Of a stretch of DNA of 64,000 bases, positions 27,062 through 36,564 are shown one piece after another. Position numbers and translations under genes: made by a program. The notes below the pieces were generated by a model. The model did no database searches and was not told where the DNA came from. It saw nothing but the letters and a program-made list of their open reading frames with translations. Origin of the DNA: DATMGU01 sp035555315. Its GTDB lineage: Bacteria > Pseudomonadota > Alphaproteobacteria > ATCC43930 > CGMCC-115725. Location of the stretch: the NCBI GenBank assembly GCA_035555315.1, contig DATMGU010000121.1, positions 1 to 64,000 on the forward strand, written 5' to 3'. Position 1 is the first letter of the stretch. The number at the start of each line of letters is the position of its first letter.

Positions 27062-27389
27062 GCTGGGAACGATTGTTCCCGATCACGCCGAAGACGTGAT
27101 CATCGATGCGGGAACTGTCGCCGACCAGGAAAATCCGGAGCTAACGCTGGATTGGTTCGAGGGAGCCAAACCTGCCGGCGAGGTGTTCGCACCCCCAATC
27201 TATGCGGACCTGGTTTCGATGAAACGCCCGCGTGGGCGGCCAAAAGCCCAGTCGACCAAGGTCTTCACCGCGATCCGTCTGGATGCCGATCTGCTGAACG
27301 CATTCAGGGCCACCGGCAAGGGCTGGCAGACGCGGGTGAACGCCGCCTTGCGGCAATACATCGCCGAACATCCTTTGGTCGGAGATTGA
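27048..27389 (+). CDS. brnA: BrnA-family antitoxin
   Basis: 113 residues. The C-terminal ribbon-helix-helix region (about 68-110) shows TKVFTAIRLDADLLNAFRAT and GWQTRVNAALRQYI, the usual BrnA pattern, preceded by RPRGRPK. The N-terminal 60 residues bind BrnT. The start overlaps brnT by 14 bases. It is expected to neutralise BrnT and repress the operon. Confidence 0.88.
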   Translation: MPKLKLGTIVPDHAEDVIIDAGTVADQENPELTLDWFEGAKPAGEVFAPPIYADLVSMKRPRGRPKAQSTKVFTAIRLDADLLNAFRATGKGWQTRVNAALRQYIAEHPLVGD

Positions 27390-27443
27390 TGGTATCCAGC
27401 GCGTTCGCACCTCGGAACGCTCTCCGTCTCGGGCGGGGGCGGT

Positions 27444-27893
27444 TCAGGTCGACGGAGCGACGGTCGGGCGTCGATAGTGCAAGTCCCAAGCCTCCTCACC
27501 GACCCGCGTGAAGCCGTATCGTTCGTAGAGGCGGATCGCATCGCTGTCACGCAGCACAGTTAGAACGACCGGAAGGCCAGCGCCATCCGCCTCGGCAAGC
27601 AGTCGCCGGAGGACGGCGGAGCCCAGGCCGCGGCCGTGATAGGGAGGGGCGAGATAGAATTGGTCGATCTCCAGCGCGTCCGGCCGGGTCCGCGGCGCGA
27701 CGCAACCGGCAAGCGCGTCGTCGACCAGGATGAGGCGCGTATCGGCCGGCACGAAGCTGGCGCGGAACCGGTTGCGCGCGCGCTCCGGCTCCCAGCGGCC
27801 GACCCGTTCGAGCGACGGTCGCATGGCTGCGTGGCGGATCGCAAGCAGCCGTTCGAAATCGTCTTCCGACGCCACGGCGAAGGTGAATTTCAT
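27444..27893 (-). CDS. GNAT-family N-acetyltransferase
   Basis: 149 residues from MKFTFAVASEDDFERL. The acetyl-CoA motif A is visible as DQFYLAPPYHGRGLGSAVLR (Q/RxxGxG/A form HGRGLG) followed by motif B with LYERYGFTRVGEEAW. The substrate is unknown. I chose the ATG at 27893 with GGTAG upstream; a start at 27923 would add ten residues. Its last part is repeated as a remnant at 25378-25491. It ends the accessory island, 258 bases before pdhA. Confidence 0.85.
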   Translation of the reverse strand: MKFTFAVASEDDFERLLAIRHAAMRPSLERVGRWEPERARNRFRASFVPADTRLILVDDALAGCVAPRTRPDALEIDQFYLAPPYHGRGLGSAVLRRLLAEADGAGLPVVLTVLRDSDAIRLYERYGFTRVGEEAWDLHYRRPTVAPST

Positions 27894-28011
27894 CGGTCTA
27901 CCTTGAGTATGGGCGCGCGACATAATGGATCGTCAAGGGATCTTCGCAAGCTGGGCAAATCCCGTAAACATCTGATTCGGCCAGATTTAACCGAATTTCA
28001 GTTAATTTGAA

Positions 28012-28039
28012 TTTTGCATTGCAAAACAAAGTTTTGCAA
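28012..28039. promoter_or_regulatory. Inverted repeat plus half-site upstream of pdhA, candidate operator
   Basis: TTTTGC-ATT-GCAAAA is a perfect 15-base inverted repeat (28012-28026), followed at 28032 by TTTTGCAA. It is in an AT-rich stretch 113 bases before pdhA. TTTGC/GCAAA motifs are known for ScfR/RamB-type regulators of acyl-CoA and acetate metabolism, but which protein binds here is not known. Confidence 0.5.
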
Positions 28040-28151
28040 CCAATGAGGTTGGCACGGGCGACTTTCCATCCTATGTTCCGGCGGTGGGTGGCGAAAATGG
28101 GCCGCCCGCGCGGATTGTCGTTTCAGCCCTCTCTCGGCGCGAGGCATCACG

Positions 28152-29165
28152 ATGGCGTTAGCGAAGCGTAGGCCCAAGATCGTCAAGTCGGAGGAGCCGG
28201 AGGTATCGCCGGAGCAACTGCTGGAATTCTACCGGCGCATGCTGCTGATCCGCCGGTTCGAGGAAAAGGCCGGGCAGATGTACGGCATGGGGCTGATCGG
28301 CGGCTTCTGCCATCTCTATATCGGCCAGGAAGCGGTCGTCGTCGGTATGCAGGCGGCGATCGAGCAGGGCGACACGGTGATCACCAGCTATCGCGATCAC
28401 GGCCATATGCTGGCCTGCGACATGGATCCCAAAGGCGTCATGGCCGAGCTGACCGGCCGCAGCGGCGGGTATTCCCATGGCAAGGGCGGCTCCATGCATA
28501 TGTTCTCGAAGGAAAAGAATTTCTTCGGCGGCCATGGCATCGTCGCCGCCCAAGTGCCGCTCGGCACCGGCCTCGCCTTCGCGCATAAGTATCGGCGCAA
28601 TCAGCGGGTCTGCATCACCTATCTGGGCGACGGCGCCATCAACCAGGGGCAGGTCGCCGAAAGCTTCAACATGGCGGCGCTGTGGAAGCTGCCGGTCATC
28701 TACGTCGTCGAGAACAATAAATACGGCATGGGCACCTCGGTCGCCCGCGCCTCCGCGTCGCCCGATCTCTATACACGGGGCCAGCCCTACGGCATCCCCG
28801 GCATTAAGGTCGACGGCATGGATGTGGTGGCGGTCCACGCGGCCGCCCGCGCCGCGGTCGAGCACGCGCGATCGGGTGCCGGGCCGTATATCCTCGAGAT
28901 GCTGACCTATCGGTATCGCGGTCACTCCATGTCCGATCCGGCGAAATATCGGAGCAAGGAGGAGGTCACCAAGATGCGCACCGAGCACGATCCGATCGAC
29001 CTCATTCGCAAGCGCCTGGTCGACGGCGCGCTATCGGACGAGCCGGCCTTGAAGACGATCGACAAGGACGTCAAGGACCTCATCACCGCCGCGGCCGAAT
29101 TCGCCCAGGAAAGCCCCGAGCCCGATCCCAGCGAGCTGTGGACCGATGTGCTGATCGGCGCCTAG
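28152..29165 (+). CDS. pdhA: Pyruvate dehydrogenase E1 component, alpha subunit
   Basis: 337 residues. Thiamine diphosphate enzyme that decarboxylates pyruvate together with PdhB. Seen: LIRRFEEKAGQMYGMGLIGGF, TSYRDHGHMLACD, GRSGGYSHGKGGSMHMFS, the TPP/Mg motif LGDGAINQGQVAESFNMAAL ending in NN, and TYRYRGHSMSDPAKYRSKEE with the loop serines. First gene of pdhABC-lpdA-lipA. Confidence 0.97.
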   Translation: MALAKRRPKIVKSEEPEVSPEQLLEFYRRMLLIRRFEEKAGQMYGMGLIGGFCHLYIGQEAVVVGMQAAIEQGDTVITSYRDHGHMLACDMDPKGVMAELTGRSGGYSHGKGGSMHMFSKEKNFFGGHGIVAAQVPLGTGLAFAHKYRRNQRVCITYLGDGAINQGQVAESFNMAALWKLPVIYVVENNKYGMGTSVARASASPDLYTRGQPYGIPGIKVDGMDVVAVHAAARAAVEHARSGAGPYILEMLTYRYRGHSMSDPAKYRSKEEVTKMRTEHDPIDLIRKRLVDGALSDEPALKTIDKDVKDLITAAAEFAQESPEPDPSELWTDVLIGA

Positions 29166-29264
29166 GTGGTCTCCTCCATTCATCCCTGACCAGCTTCCCC
29201 GACCGACTTCCCCTGCCGCCGGATCGGCGGCGAACAGCCTTTCGTCTCGTAAGGAACCGTCGCC

Positions 29265-30644
<1,380 letters not shown>

Positions 30645-30678
30645 AACCCGCCGCTAAAATCCGCCAAGGAAAGCCGCA

Positions 30679-32001
30679 ATGCCCATTCAGATCTTGATGC
30701 CGGCCCTGTCGCCGACGATGACCGAGGGTAACCTCGCCAAGTGGCTGAAGCAGGAGGGCGACAGCGTCAAGGCCGGCGACATCATCGCCGAGATCGAAAC
30801 CGACAAGGCGATCATGGAGGTCGAGGCGGTCGACGAGGGCACCATCGGCAAGATCCTGGTCGCGGAAGGCAGCCAGGGCGTCAAGGTCAACGAGGTGATC
30901 GCGCTGCTGCTGGAGGAGGGCGAAGCGCTGCCCGCCGGCGGTGCCGCCCCTGCGCCCAAGCCCGCACCGGCCGCCGAAGCGCCGAAACCACCGGCGGATG
31001 CACCCAAGGCAGCCGCCGCACCTGTTCCAACCCCGACACCGGTCGCGGTCGGCGATCGGATGTTCGCCAGCCCGCTCGCCAAGCGGATGGCGTCGCAAGC
31101 CGGTCTCGATCTGCACGGCATCGCGGGATCGGGTCCCAATGGCCGGATCGTCAAGGCGGATATCGATGCCGCCCTGGCCGGCGCGCCCGCCGCGGCACCC
31201 AAGGCCGCGGCGGCTACACCAACCGTCGCCACGACGGCGGCGCCCGTGGCCACGCCAGCTTCCGCCGCGGCGCCGATGGTGCTGAGCAAGGCGCAGGTCA
31301 TCGCGCTGTCCGGCACCAAGACCTTCACCGAAATGCCGCTGACCGGCATGCGTCGGACGATCGCCAAGCGGCTGACCGACAGCAAGGTCACGGTGCCGCA
31401 TTACTACGTGACGGTGGATTGCGAGCTGGACGCGCTGCTGAAGATCCGCAGCGAGTTGAACGGCCGGGGCGACGGCGTGAAGCTGTCGGTCAACGACTTC
31501 ATCATCCGGGCGGCGGCGCTGGCGCTGAAGAAGGTGCCGGCGGCGAACGCGTCATGGTCCGACGAGGCGGTGATCCAATGGGGTTCGGCGGATATCGCCG
31601 TGGCGGTCGCCATCGAAAACGGGCTGATCACGCCGATCATCCGCGATGCCGAGACCAAGGGCCTGGCCACGATCTCGGCCGAGATGCGCGACCTGGGCAG
31701 CCGCGCCAAGGCCGGCAAGCTCAAGCTGGAAGAGTTCCAGGGCGGCACCTTCTCGATCTCCAACCTCGGCATGTTCGGGATCAAGCATTTCACCGCGGTC
31801 ATCAACCCGCCGCAAGCCTGCATCCTGGCGGTCGGCGCCGGCGAGCAGCGGCCGGTCGTCAAGAACGGCGCGCTCGGCATTGCCACGGTGATGACCTGCA
31901 CCCTGTCCTGCGACCATCGGGTGGTGGACGGCGCGGTCGGCGCCCAATTCATCGGCGCCTTCAAGAAGCTGATCGAAGATCCGCTCTCGATGCTGCTCTA
32001 G
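30679..32001 (+). CDS. pdhC: Dihydrolipoamide acetyltransferase, E2 of pyruvate dehydrogenase
   Basis: 440 residues: one lipoyl domain (1-80, Lys in EIETDKAIMEVEAV), a Pro/Ala linker, a peripheral subunit-binding domain (about 130-170, FASPLAKRMASQAGLDL, GSGPNGRIVKADI), a second linker and the acyltransferase core (about 215-440) ending with SCDHRVVDGAVGAQF, which carries the catalytic His and Asp (HRxxDG). Forms the core of the complex. Confidence 0.97.
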   Translation: MPIQILMPALSPTMTEGNLAKWLKQEGDSVKAGDIIAEIETDKAIMEVEAVDEGTIGKILVAEGSQGVKVNEVIALLLEEGEALPAGGAAPAPKPAPAAEAPKPPADAPKAAAAPVPTPTPVAVGDRMFASPLAKRMASQAGLDLHGIAGSGPNGRIVKADIDAALAGAPAAAPKAAAATPTVATTAAPVATPASAAAPMVLSKAQVIALSGTKTFTEMPLTGMRRTIAKRLTDSKVTVPHYYVTVDCELDALLKIRSELNGRGDGVKLSVNDFIIRAAALALKKVPAANASWSDEAVIQWGSADIAVAVAIENGLITPIIRDAETKGLATISAEMRDLGSRAKAGKLKLEEFQGGTFSISNLGMFGIKHFTAVINPPQACILAVGAGEQRPVVKNGALGIATVMTCTLSCDHRVVDGAVGAQFIGAFKKLIEDPLSMLL

Positions 32002-32015
32002 GCGGGAATGTCATC

Positions 32016-33428
32016 ATGGCCGAAACCACATTCGATCTGATCGTCGTCGGCGGCGGCCCCGGCGGTTATGTCGCGGCGATCCGGGCGGCGCAGCTCGGCA
32101 TGAGCGTCGCGGTAGTCGAACGCGAGCATCTGGGCGGCATCTGCCTGAACTGGGGCTGCATCCCGACCAAGGCGCTGCTGCGCACGGCGGAAATCAATCA
32201 CCTGCTGCACAATCTCGACCAATACGGCTTCACCGCGAAGGAGGTCAGCTTCGACCTCGCGAAGCTGGTGCAGCGGTCGCGCAAGATCGCCGGGCAACTC
32301 TCCGGCGGCGTCAAGCATCTGCTGAAGAAGAACAAGGTGCCGGTGTTCGACGGCGCCGGCCGGCTCGCCGGGGTTGGACCCGCCGGCCGCAAGGTGGCGG
32401 TCGAGAAGGAAGGCAAGCCGGTCGCCGAGCTCGTCGCGAAGAACGTGATCCTGGCGACCGGTGCCCGCGCCCGGTCGCTGCCCGGCCTCGAACCCGACGG
32501 CAAGCTGGTGTGGAGCTATCGCGAGGCGATGGTGCCGACTCTGTTGCCCAAGCGCCTGCTGGTGATCGGCTCCGGCGCCATCGGCATCGAATTCGCCAGC
32601 ATGTACCGCAATCTCGGTGCCGAGGTGACGGTGGTCGAAACTCTGGACCGGGTGCTGCCGGTGGAGGATGAGGAGATCTCGGCCTTCGCTCGCAAGGCAT
32701 TCGAAAAGCAGGGCATGAAGATCATCACCTCGGGCACCGTGCAGGGCCTGAAGAAGACGGCCGATACGGTGACCGCGACCATCGCGGCGGGCGGCCAGAC
32801 CACCGAACTCACCGTCGACCGGGTGATTCTGGCGGTCGGCATCGTCGGCAATGTCGAGAATATCGGTCTCGAGGGTACCAAGGTGGTGGTCGAGCGGACC
32901 CATGTCGTGGTCGATAAATGGCTCGCCACGGCCGAGCCCAATGTCTATGCGATCGGCGACCTGGTCGGGCCGCCCTGGCTCGCCCATAAGGCCAGCCATG
33001 AGGGCGTGCTGTGCGTCGAGCACATCGCCGGGGTCAAGGGCGCCCATCCGATCGACATCGCCAATATCCCAGGCTGCACCTATTGCACGCCGCAGGTCGC
33101 GAGTGTCGGGCTTACCGAAAAGCGCGCGCGCGACGCCGGGCACGAGGTTCGGGTCGGCCATTTTCCGTTCATCGGCAACGGCAAGGCGATCGCGCTTGGC
33201 GAATCGGAGGGCATGGTGAAGACCGTGTTCGATGCCAAGACCGGCGAGTTGCTGGGCGCGCATATGGTTGGGGCCGAGGTGACCGAGCTGATCCAGGGCT
33301 ATACCATCGCCAAGACCATGGAGACGACCGAGGCCGAATTGATGGCCACGATCTTTCCGCATCCCACCCTGTCGGAGATGATGCACGAAGCCGTGCTTGA
33401 CGCGTATGGCCGCACCATCCACTTCTAG
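32016..33428 (+). CDS. lpdA: Dihydrolipoyl dehydrogenase, E3
   Basis: 470 residues from MAETTFDLIV. FAD-binding GGGPGGYVAAIRAAQLG, redox-active disulfide in GGICLNWGCIPTKALL, NAD-binding GSGAIGIEFASMYRNLG, FAD motif NVYAIGDLVGPPWLAHKA, and the C-terminal His-Glu pair in FPHPTLSEMMHE. Reoxidises dihydrolipoyl groups. 14 bases after pdhC. Confidence 0.97.
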   Translation: MAETTFDLIVVGGGPGGYVAAIRAAQLGMSVAVVEREHLGGICLNWGCIPTKALLRTAEINHLLHNLDQYGFTAKEVSFDLAKLVQRSRKIAGQLSGGVKHLLKKNKVPVFDGAGRLAGVGPAGRKVAVEKEGKPVAELVAKNVILATGARARSLPGLEPDGKLVWSYREAMVPTLLPKRLLVIGSGAIGIEFASMYRNLGAEVTVVETLDRVLPVEDEEISAFARKAFEKQGMKIITSGTVQGLKKTADTVTATIAAGGQTTELTVDRVILAVGIVGNVENIGLEGTKVVVERTHVVVDKWLATAEPNVYAIGDLVGPPWLAHKASHEGVLCVEHIAGVKGAHPIDIANIPGCTYCTPQVASVGLTEKRARDAGHEVRVGHFPFIGNGKAIALGESEGMVKTVFDAKTGELLGAHMVGAEVTELIQGYTIAKTMETTEAELMATIFPHPTLSEMMHEAVLDAYGRTIHF

Positions 33429-33492
33429 AGGCCAGAGATTGTGGGTCAAGCCATCGTGCACGACATCATCCCAGCGGGTGGAAGGGTCATTC

Positions 33493-34485
33493 ATGTCCAC
33501 GGCTGAGGCCGCGGCCGGGCCACGGCAAAGGCAAGCGACCGAGACGACCGAGCGGGTCCGGCATCCTGAAAAGGCCGCCAATCCCGATCAGCCGACCCTG
33601 CGCAAACCGGATTGGTTGCGCGTCAAGGCGCCGGTCTCCCCGGAATACAACGAGACGCGCAAGCTGATGCGCGCGCTCAACCTCAATACGGTCTGCGAGG
33701 AAGCCGCCTGCCCGAATATCGGCGAGTGCTGGAAGCAGAAGCACGCGACCGTGATGATCCTGGGCAGCGTGTGCACCCGCGCCTGCGCGTTCTGCAACAT
33801 CGCCACCGGTCTGCCCGACCTGCTGGATCCGCACGAGCCGGAGCATGTCGGCGAGGCGGTGGCGAAGCTCGGCCTGACCCATGTGGTCGTGACCTCGGTC
33901 GACCGCGACGATCTCGATGATGGCGGGGCAGGGCAGTTCGTGCGGACCATCCAGGCGATCCGCGCCGCGACCCCGAGCACCACGATCGAGGTGCTGACGC
34001 CGGACTTCCTGCGCAAGCCCGGCGCCATCGAGGCGGTCGTGGCGGCGCGGCCCGACGTCTATAACCACAATCTGGAGACGGTGCCGCGGCTCTATGGCGA
34101 TGTCCGCCCGGGTGCGCGGTATTTCCATTCGCTGCGCCTGCTGGATACGGTGAAGCGGCTGGATCCGGCGATGTTCACCAAATCGGGCATCATGGTCGGC
34201 CTCGGCGAGACCAAGCCGGAGGTGTCGCAGGTGATGGATGATCTGCGTGCCGCGGATGTCGATTTCCTGACCATCGGGCAATACCTGCAGCCGACGCCGA
34301 AGCACCACAAGCTTGACCGCTTCGTCACCCCGGACGAGTTCGCGAGCTATCAGCGGCTCGCCTATGGCAAGGGCTTCCTGATGGTTTCGGCCTCGCCGCT
34401 GACACGGTCGTCCTACCATGCCGGTGACGATTTCGCGCGCCTCAAGGCTGCGCGGGCGCAGCATCTCGCCGCCATCGCCGGCTGA
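33493..34485 (+). CDS. lipA: Lipoyl synthase
   Basis: 330 residues. Radical-SAM enzyme that inserts two sulfurs into octanoyl groups, here for the lipoyl domains encoded just upstream. The auxiliary cluster cysteines are in CEEAACPNIGECW, the radical-SAM CxxxCxxC in CTRACAFCNIATG. Start chosen at 33493 with GGAAGG 7 bases upstream; upstream frame overlaps lpdA. Confidence 0.97.
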   Translation: MSTAEAAAGPRQRQATETTERVRHPEKAANPDQPTLRKPDWLRVKAPVSPEYNETRKLMRALNLNTVCEEAACPNIGECWKQKHATVMILGSVCTRACAFCNIATGLPDLLDPHEPEHVGEAVAKLGLTHVVVTSVDRDDLDDGGAGQFVRTIQAIRAATPSTTIEVLTPDFLRKPGAIEAVVAARPDVYNHNLETVPRLYGDVRPGARYFHSLRLLDTVKRLDPAMFTKSGIMVGLGETKPEVSQVMDDLRAADVDFLTIGQYLQPTPKHHKLDRFVTPDEFASYQRLAYGKGFLMVSASPLTRSSYHAGDDFARLKAARAQHLAAIAG

Positions 34486-34504
34486 ACGGTTCCGCGTCCA
34501 TCCC

Positions 34505-34975
34505 ATGTCGAAATACGCCGAGCAGCGCGTCCTGCCCTATACCCCGGAACAGATGTTCGATCTGGTCGCCGATGTGGAGAAATATCCGCAATTCCTGCCC
34601 TGGTGCATGGCCGCGCGGATCCGCCATCGCGACGGCAACGAGATATCGGCGGATCTCGCGATCGGCTTCAAGATGTATCGGGAGCGCTTCACGTCGCGGG
34701 TGACGCTCGAACGGCCGGGGGCCATCCACGTCACCTATTCCGACGGGCCGTTCAAATATCTGCAGAACGAGTGGCGCTTCGAGCCGCTGCCCGGCGGCCG
34801 CTGCCGTATCGACTTCTATGTCGATTTCGAGTTCAAGAGCCGCATGCTGCAAAAGCTGATCGAGGTGCTGTTCAGCGAGGCGGTGCGCCGGATGGTCGCC
34901 GCCTTCGAGGGCCGCGCCAAGCAGCTCTACGGTGAAACACCCCGGCAGCCGGAGCCGATACCGACGACGGGCTGA
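34505..34975 (+). CDS. COQ10/RatA-type SRPBCC protein, probable ubiquinone-binding
   Basis: 156 residues, START-like fold. Seen: VLPYTPEQMFDLVADVEKYP, FLPWC, FTSRVTLERPGAIHVTYSDG, WRFEPLPGGRCRIDFYVDFE. The family binds ubiquinone and supports respiration; some databases label it RatA ribosome-associated toxin, but the place next to lipA in alphaproteobacteria favours the Coq10 role. 19 bases after lipA. Confidence 0.88.
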   Translation: MSKYAEQRVLPYTPEQMFDLVADVEKYPQFLPWCMAARIRHRDGNEISADLAIGFKMYRERFTSRVTLERPGAIHVTYSDGPFKYLQNEWRFEPLPGGRCRIDFYVDFEFKSRMLQKLIEVLFSEAVRRMVAAFEGRAKQLYGETPRQPEPIPTTG

Positions 34976-35259
34976 CTCGAGTCGCGGCCCCGAGTCGGGC
35001 TGGACGCAGCGGCTTTCGCCGAGGGGACGATGCGTCGTCAACAAAAGATGAAGAGAAACGACGAAAAATAATGCCCTGTCGGAACGCTTTGAGCGAGTTT
35101 CGGCGGGGTTTCGAAACTTTCCGCCTCGTAATCGTCTCGCCATGATGTAACCCGGCAACGGATGCCAAGGAAATGCGGCGCCGACCGCGTCGCGCTTGAA
35201 GAAAATCCGGCGTTGCCGCTACCCTGTTTTTTGTCGGATCAAACTTTGGGGGGCTCTAA

Positions 35260-35487
35260 ATGAAGAAGTTTATGTTTGCTTTGATGCTGGCGACTGCGGC
35301 CGGTATCGCTATGCCGGTCATGGCCGCGCCGCTGTCGGTCGAGGGGCCGACAGCCCATGCCGCGTCGGCAAGTGCGGCGACGACCGCGTCGAAGCCGTCG
35401 CTGCTGCAACACGTCGTGGTCAAGAAGAAACCCGCCACCACCACCAAGAAGCGTAAGAAGGCCCCGGTTCACAAGCCGGTCGCTTAG
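35260..35487 (+). CDS. Small secreted Lys-rich protein of unknown function
   Basis: 75 residues. Residues 1-22 are a clear signal peptide (MKKFMFALMLATAAGIAMPV, cut after MAA). The mature part has an Ala/Ser/Thr-rich first half and a basic tail with KKKPATTTKKRKKAP. GGGGGG lies just upstream of the ATG, and a 284-base non-coding region before it probably has its own promoter. Not a member of a family I recognise. The basic tail could bind LPS, nucleic acid or peptidoglycan, but that is a guess. Confidence 0.65.
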   Translation: MKKFMFALMLATAAGIAMPVMAAPLSVEGPTAHAASASAATTASKPSLLQHVVVKKKPATTTKKRKKAPVHKPVA

Positions 35488-35520
35488 TCGTCCCGGCGGT
35501 TTCGCCGTTAAGGTCGAGGA

Positions 35521-35546
35521 CCGTTCGATCGGAGCCGATCGAATGG
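35521..35546. terminator. Strong hairpin between convergent genes, likely bidirectional terminator
   Basis: TTCGATCGG, AG, CCGATCGAA pair perfectly and three further pairs extend the stem to 12. It lies between the small secreted-protein gene and the stop of cinA, followed on the plus strand by TTTA. Confidence 0.55.
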
Positions 35547-35547
35547 T

Positions 35548-36036
35548 TTAGCGCGCGGTGTCGAGCAGCAGGGCCAAGGCCCGTCTGACCGATGCCGCGC
35601 GGACCGCTTCCCGGTCGCCGGGAAATACATGCCGTTCCGTCGTGCCAGGCCCGTCGCGGCGGGCGATGCCGATATAGACCAATCCGACCGGCTTGGTCGC
35701 CGTTCCGCCGCCGGGACCCGCGATGCCGGTGATCGAGACCGCCAAGTCGGTTCCGGGAATGCCTCTCAAAACCCCCTGCGCCATGGCTGCCGCGACCTCG
35801 GCGCTGACCGCGCCGACGCTGTCCAGCAGGTCCTGCGGCACGCCCAGAAGGGCCGTTTTCGCCGCGTTGGAATAGGTGATGAAGCCGCCCTCCACCACGT
35901 CGGACGAGCCGGCGATCGCTGTGAGCGCGCCGCCGACCAAGCCGCCGGTGCAGCTTTCGGCGGTGCCGATGCGCCAACCGCGGGCGCGGTATGCCGCCAA
36001 CACCTCGATCGCCAGCCGGCTAGTTCCATCCGACAT
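35548..36036 (-). CDS. CinA C-terminal family, nicotinamide-nucleotide amidohydrolase
   Basis: 162 residues. Stand-alone PncC-type domain: GTAESCTGGLVGGALTAIAG near the start, YSNAAKTALLGV, then VSITGIAGPGGGTATKPVGL, with the catalytic Ser/Lys/Tyr residues. It deamidates NMN in NAD salvage. It lacks the N-terminal MoCF domain of full CinA. The start at 36036 overlaps the end of pgpA by 17 bases. Confidence 0.92.
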   Translation of the reverse strand: MSDGTSRLAIEVLAAYRARGWRIGTAESCTGGLVGGALTAIAGSSDVVEGGFITYSNAAKTALLGVPQDLLDSVGAVSAEVAAAMAQGVLRGIPGTDLAVSITGIAGPGGGTATKPVGLVYIGIARRDGPGTTERHVFPGDREAVRAASVRRALALLLDTAR

Positions 36037-36556
36037 GATCCAACCCCCATAGGATGAGCGTGAGGCAGCCCCCGGCGTAGACGCCCGCGAGCATGTCGTC
36101 GAGCATGACGCCGAGGCCACCCGGCACCCGCTGGTCGGCGAGCGATACCGGCCACGGCTTCCAGATATCCATCACCCTGAACAGTCCAAAGCCCAGCAGA
36201 TATCCCAACGGACCCAACGCGTCGTCCAGGAAGGCGAAACCCAACAGCAGCGGGGGCAATGCCAGGGTCAGCCATTGGCCCGCGACTTCATCGATGACGA
36301 TCCAGCCGGGATCGCTCGACCGGCTGGTGTCGAGGGCGCGGTGGGCGGCGATCCACCCCACCAGGAAGATCAGCAGAGCGGCGATCAGCAGGGCGGCCGT
36401 ACCGCCGGTGGCGGTGATCAGCCAGGCGACCGGCAAGGCGGCCAGCGAGCCCCATGTGCCGGGGGCGCCGGGCAATCTTCCGGCACCGAACCATGTCGCC
36501 AGCAGCATCGCGGGATGGTGCCAGGCGAGCGCCCGCGGCGGGGCCGGATCGGCCAC
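36020..36556 (-). CDS. pgpA: Phosphatidylglycerophosphatase A
   Basis: 178 residues with about four membrane segments. Family motifs: GRLPGAPGTWGSLAALP near residue 27, DPGWIVIDEVAGQWLTL, and FGLFRVMDIWKPWPV with VMLDDMLAGVYAG. Removes phosphate from phosphatidylglycerophosphate to give phosphatidylglycerol. Lies 8 bases after ispDF and overlaps cinA. Confidence 0.93.
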   Translation of the reverse strand: MADPAPPRALAWHHPAMLLATWFGAGRLPGAPGTWGSLAALPVAWLITATGGTAALLIAALLIFLVGWIAAHRALDTSRSSDPGWIVIDEVAGQWLTLALPPLLLGFAFLDDALGPLGYLLGFGLFRVMDIWKPWPVSLADQRVPGGLGVMLDDMLAGVYAGGCLTLILWGLDHVGWN

Positions 36557-36564
36557 CGGCCTGC

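Noticed and set aside
31998..33581. 527-codon minus-strand frame opposite lpdA
   Set aside because: Asp/His/Gly/Leu-rich shadow of an E3 gene with all catalytic motifs.
34505..34975. RatA toxin
   Set aside because: Database-style label, but the place next to lipA and the START fold fit the ubiquinone-binding Coq10 role better.
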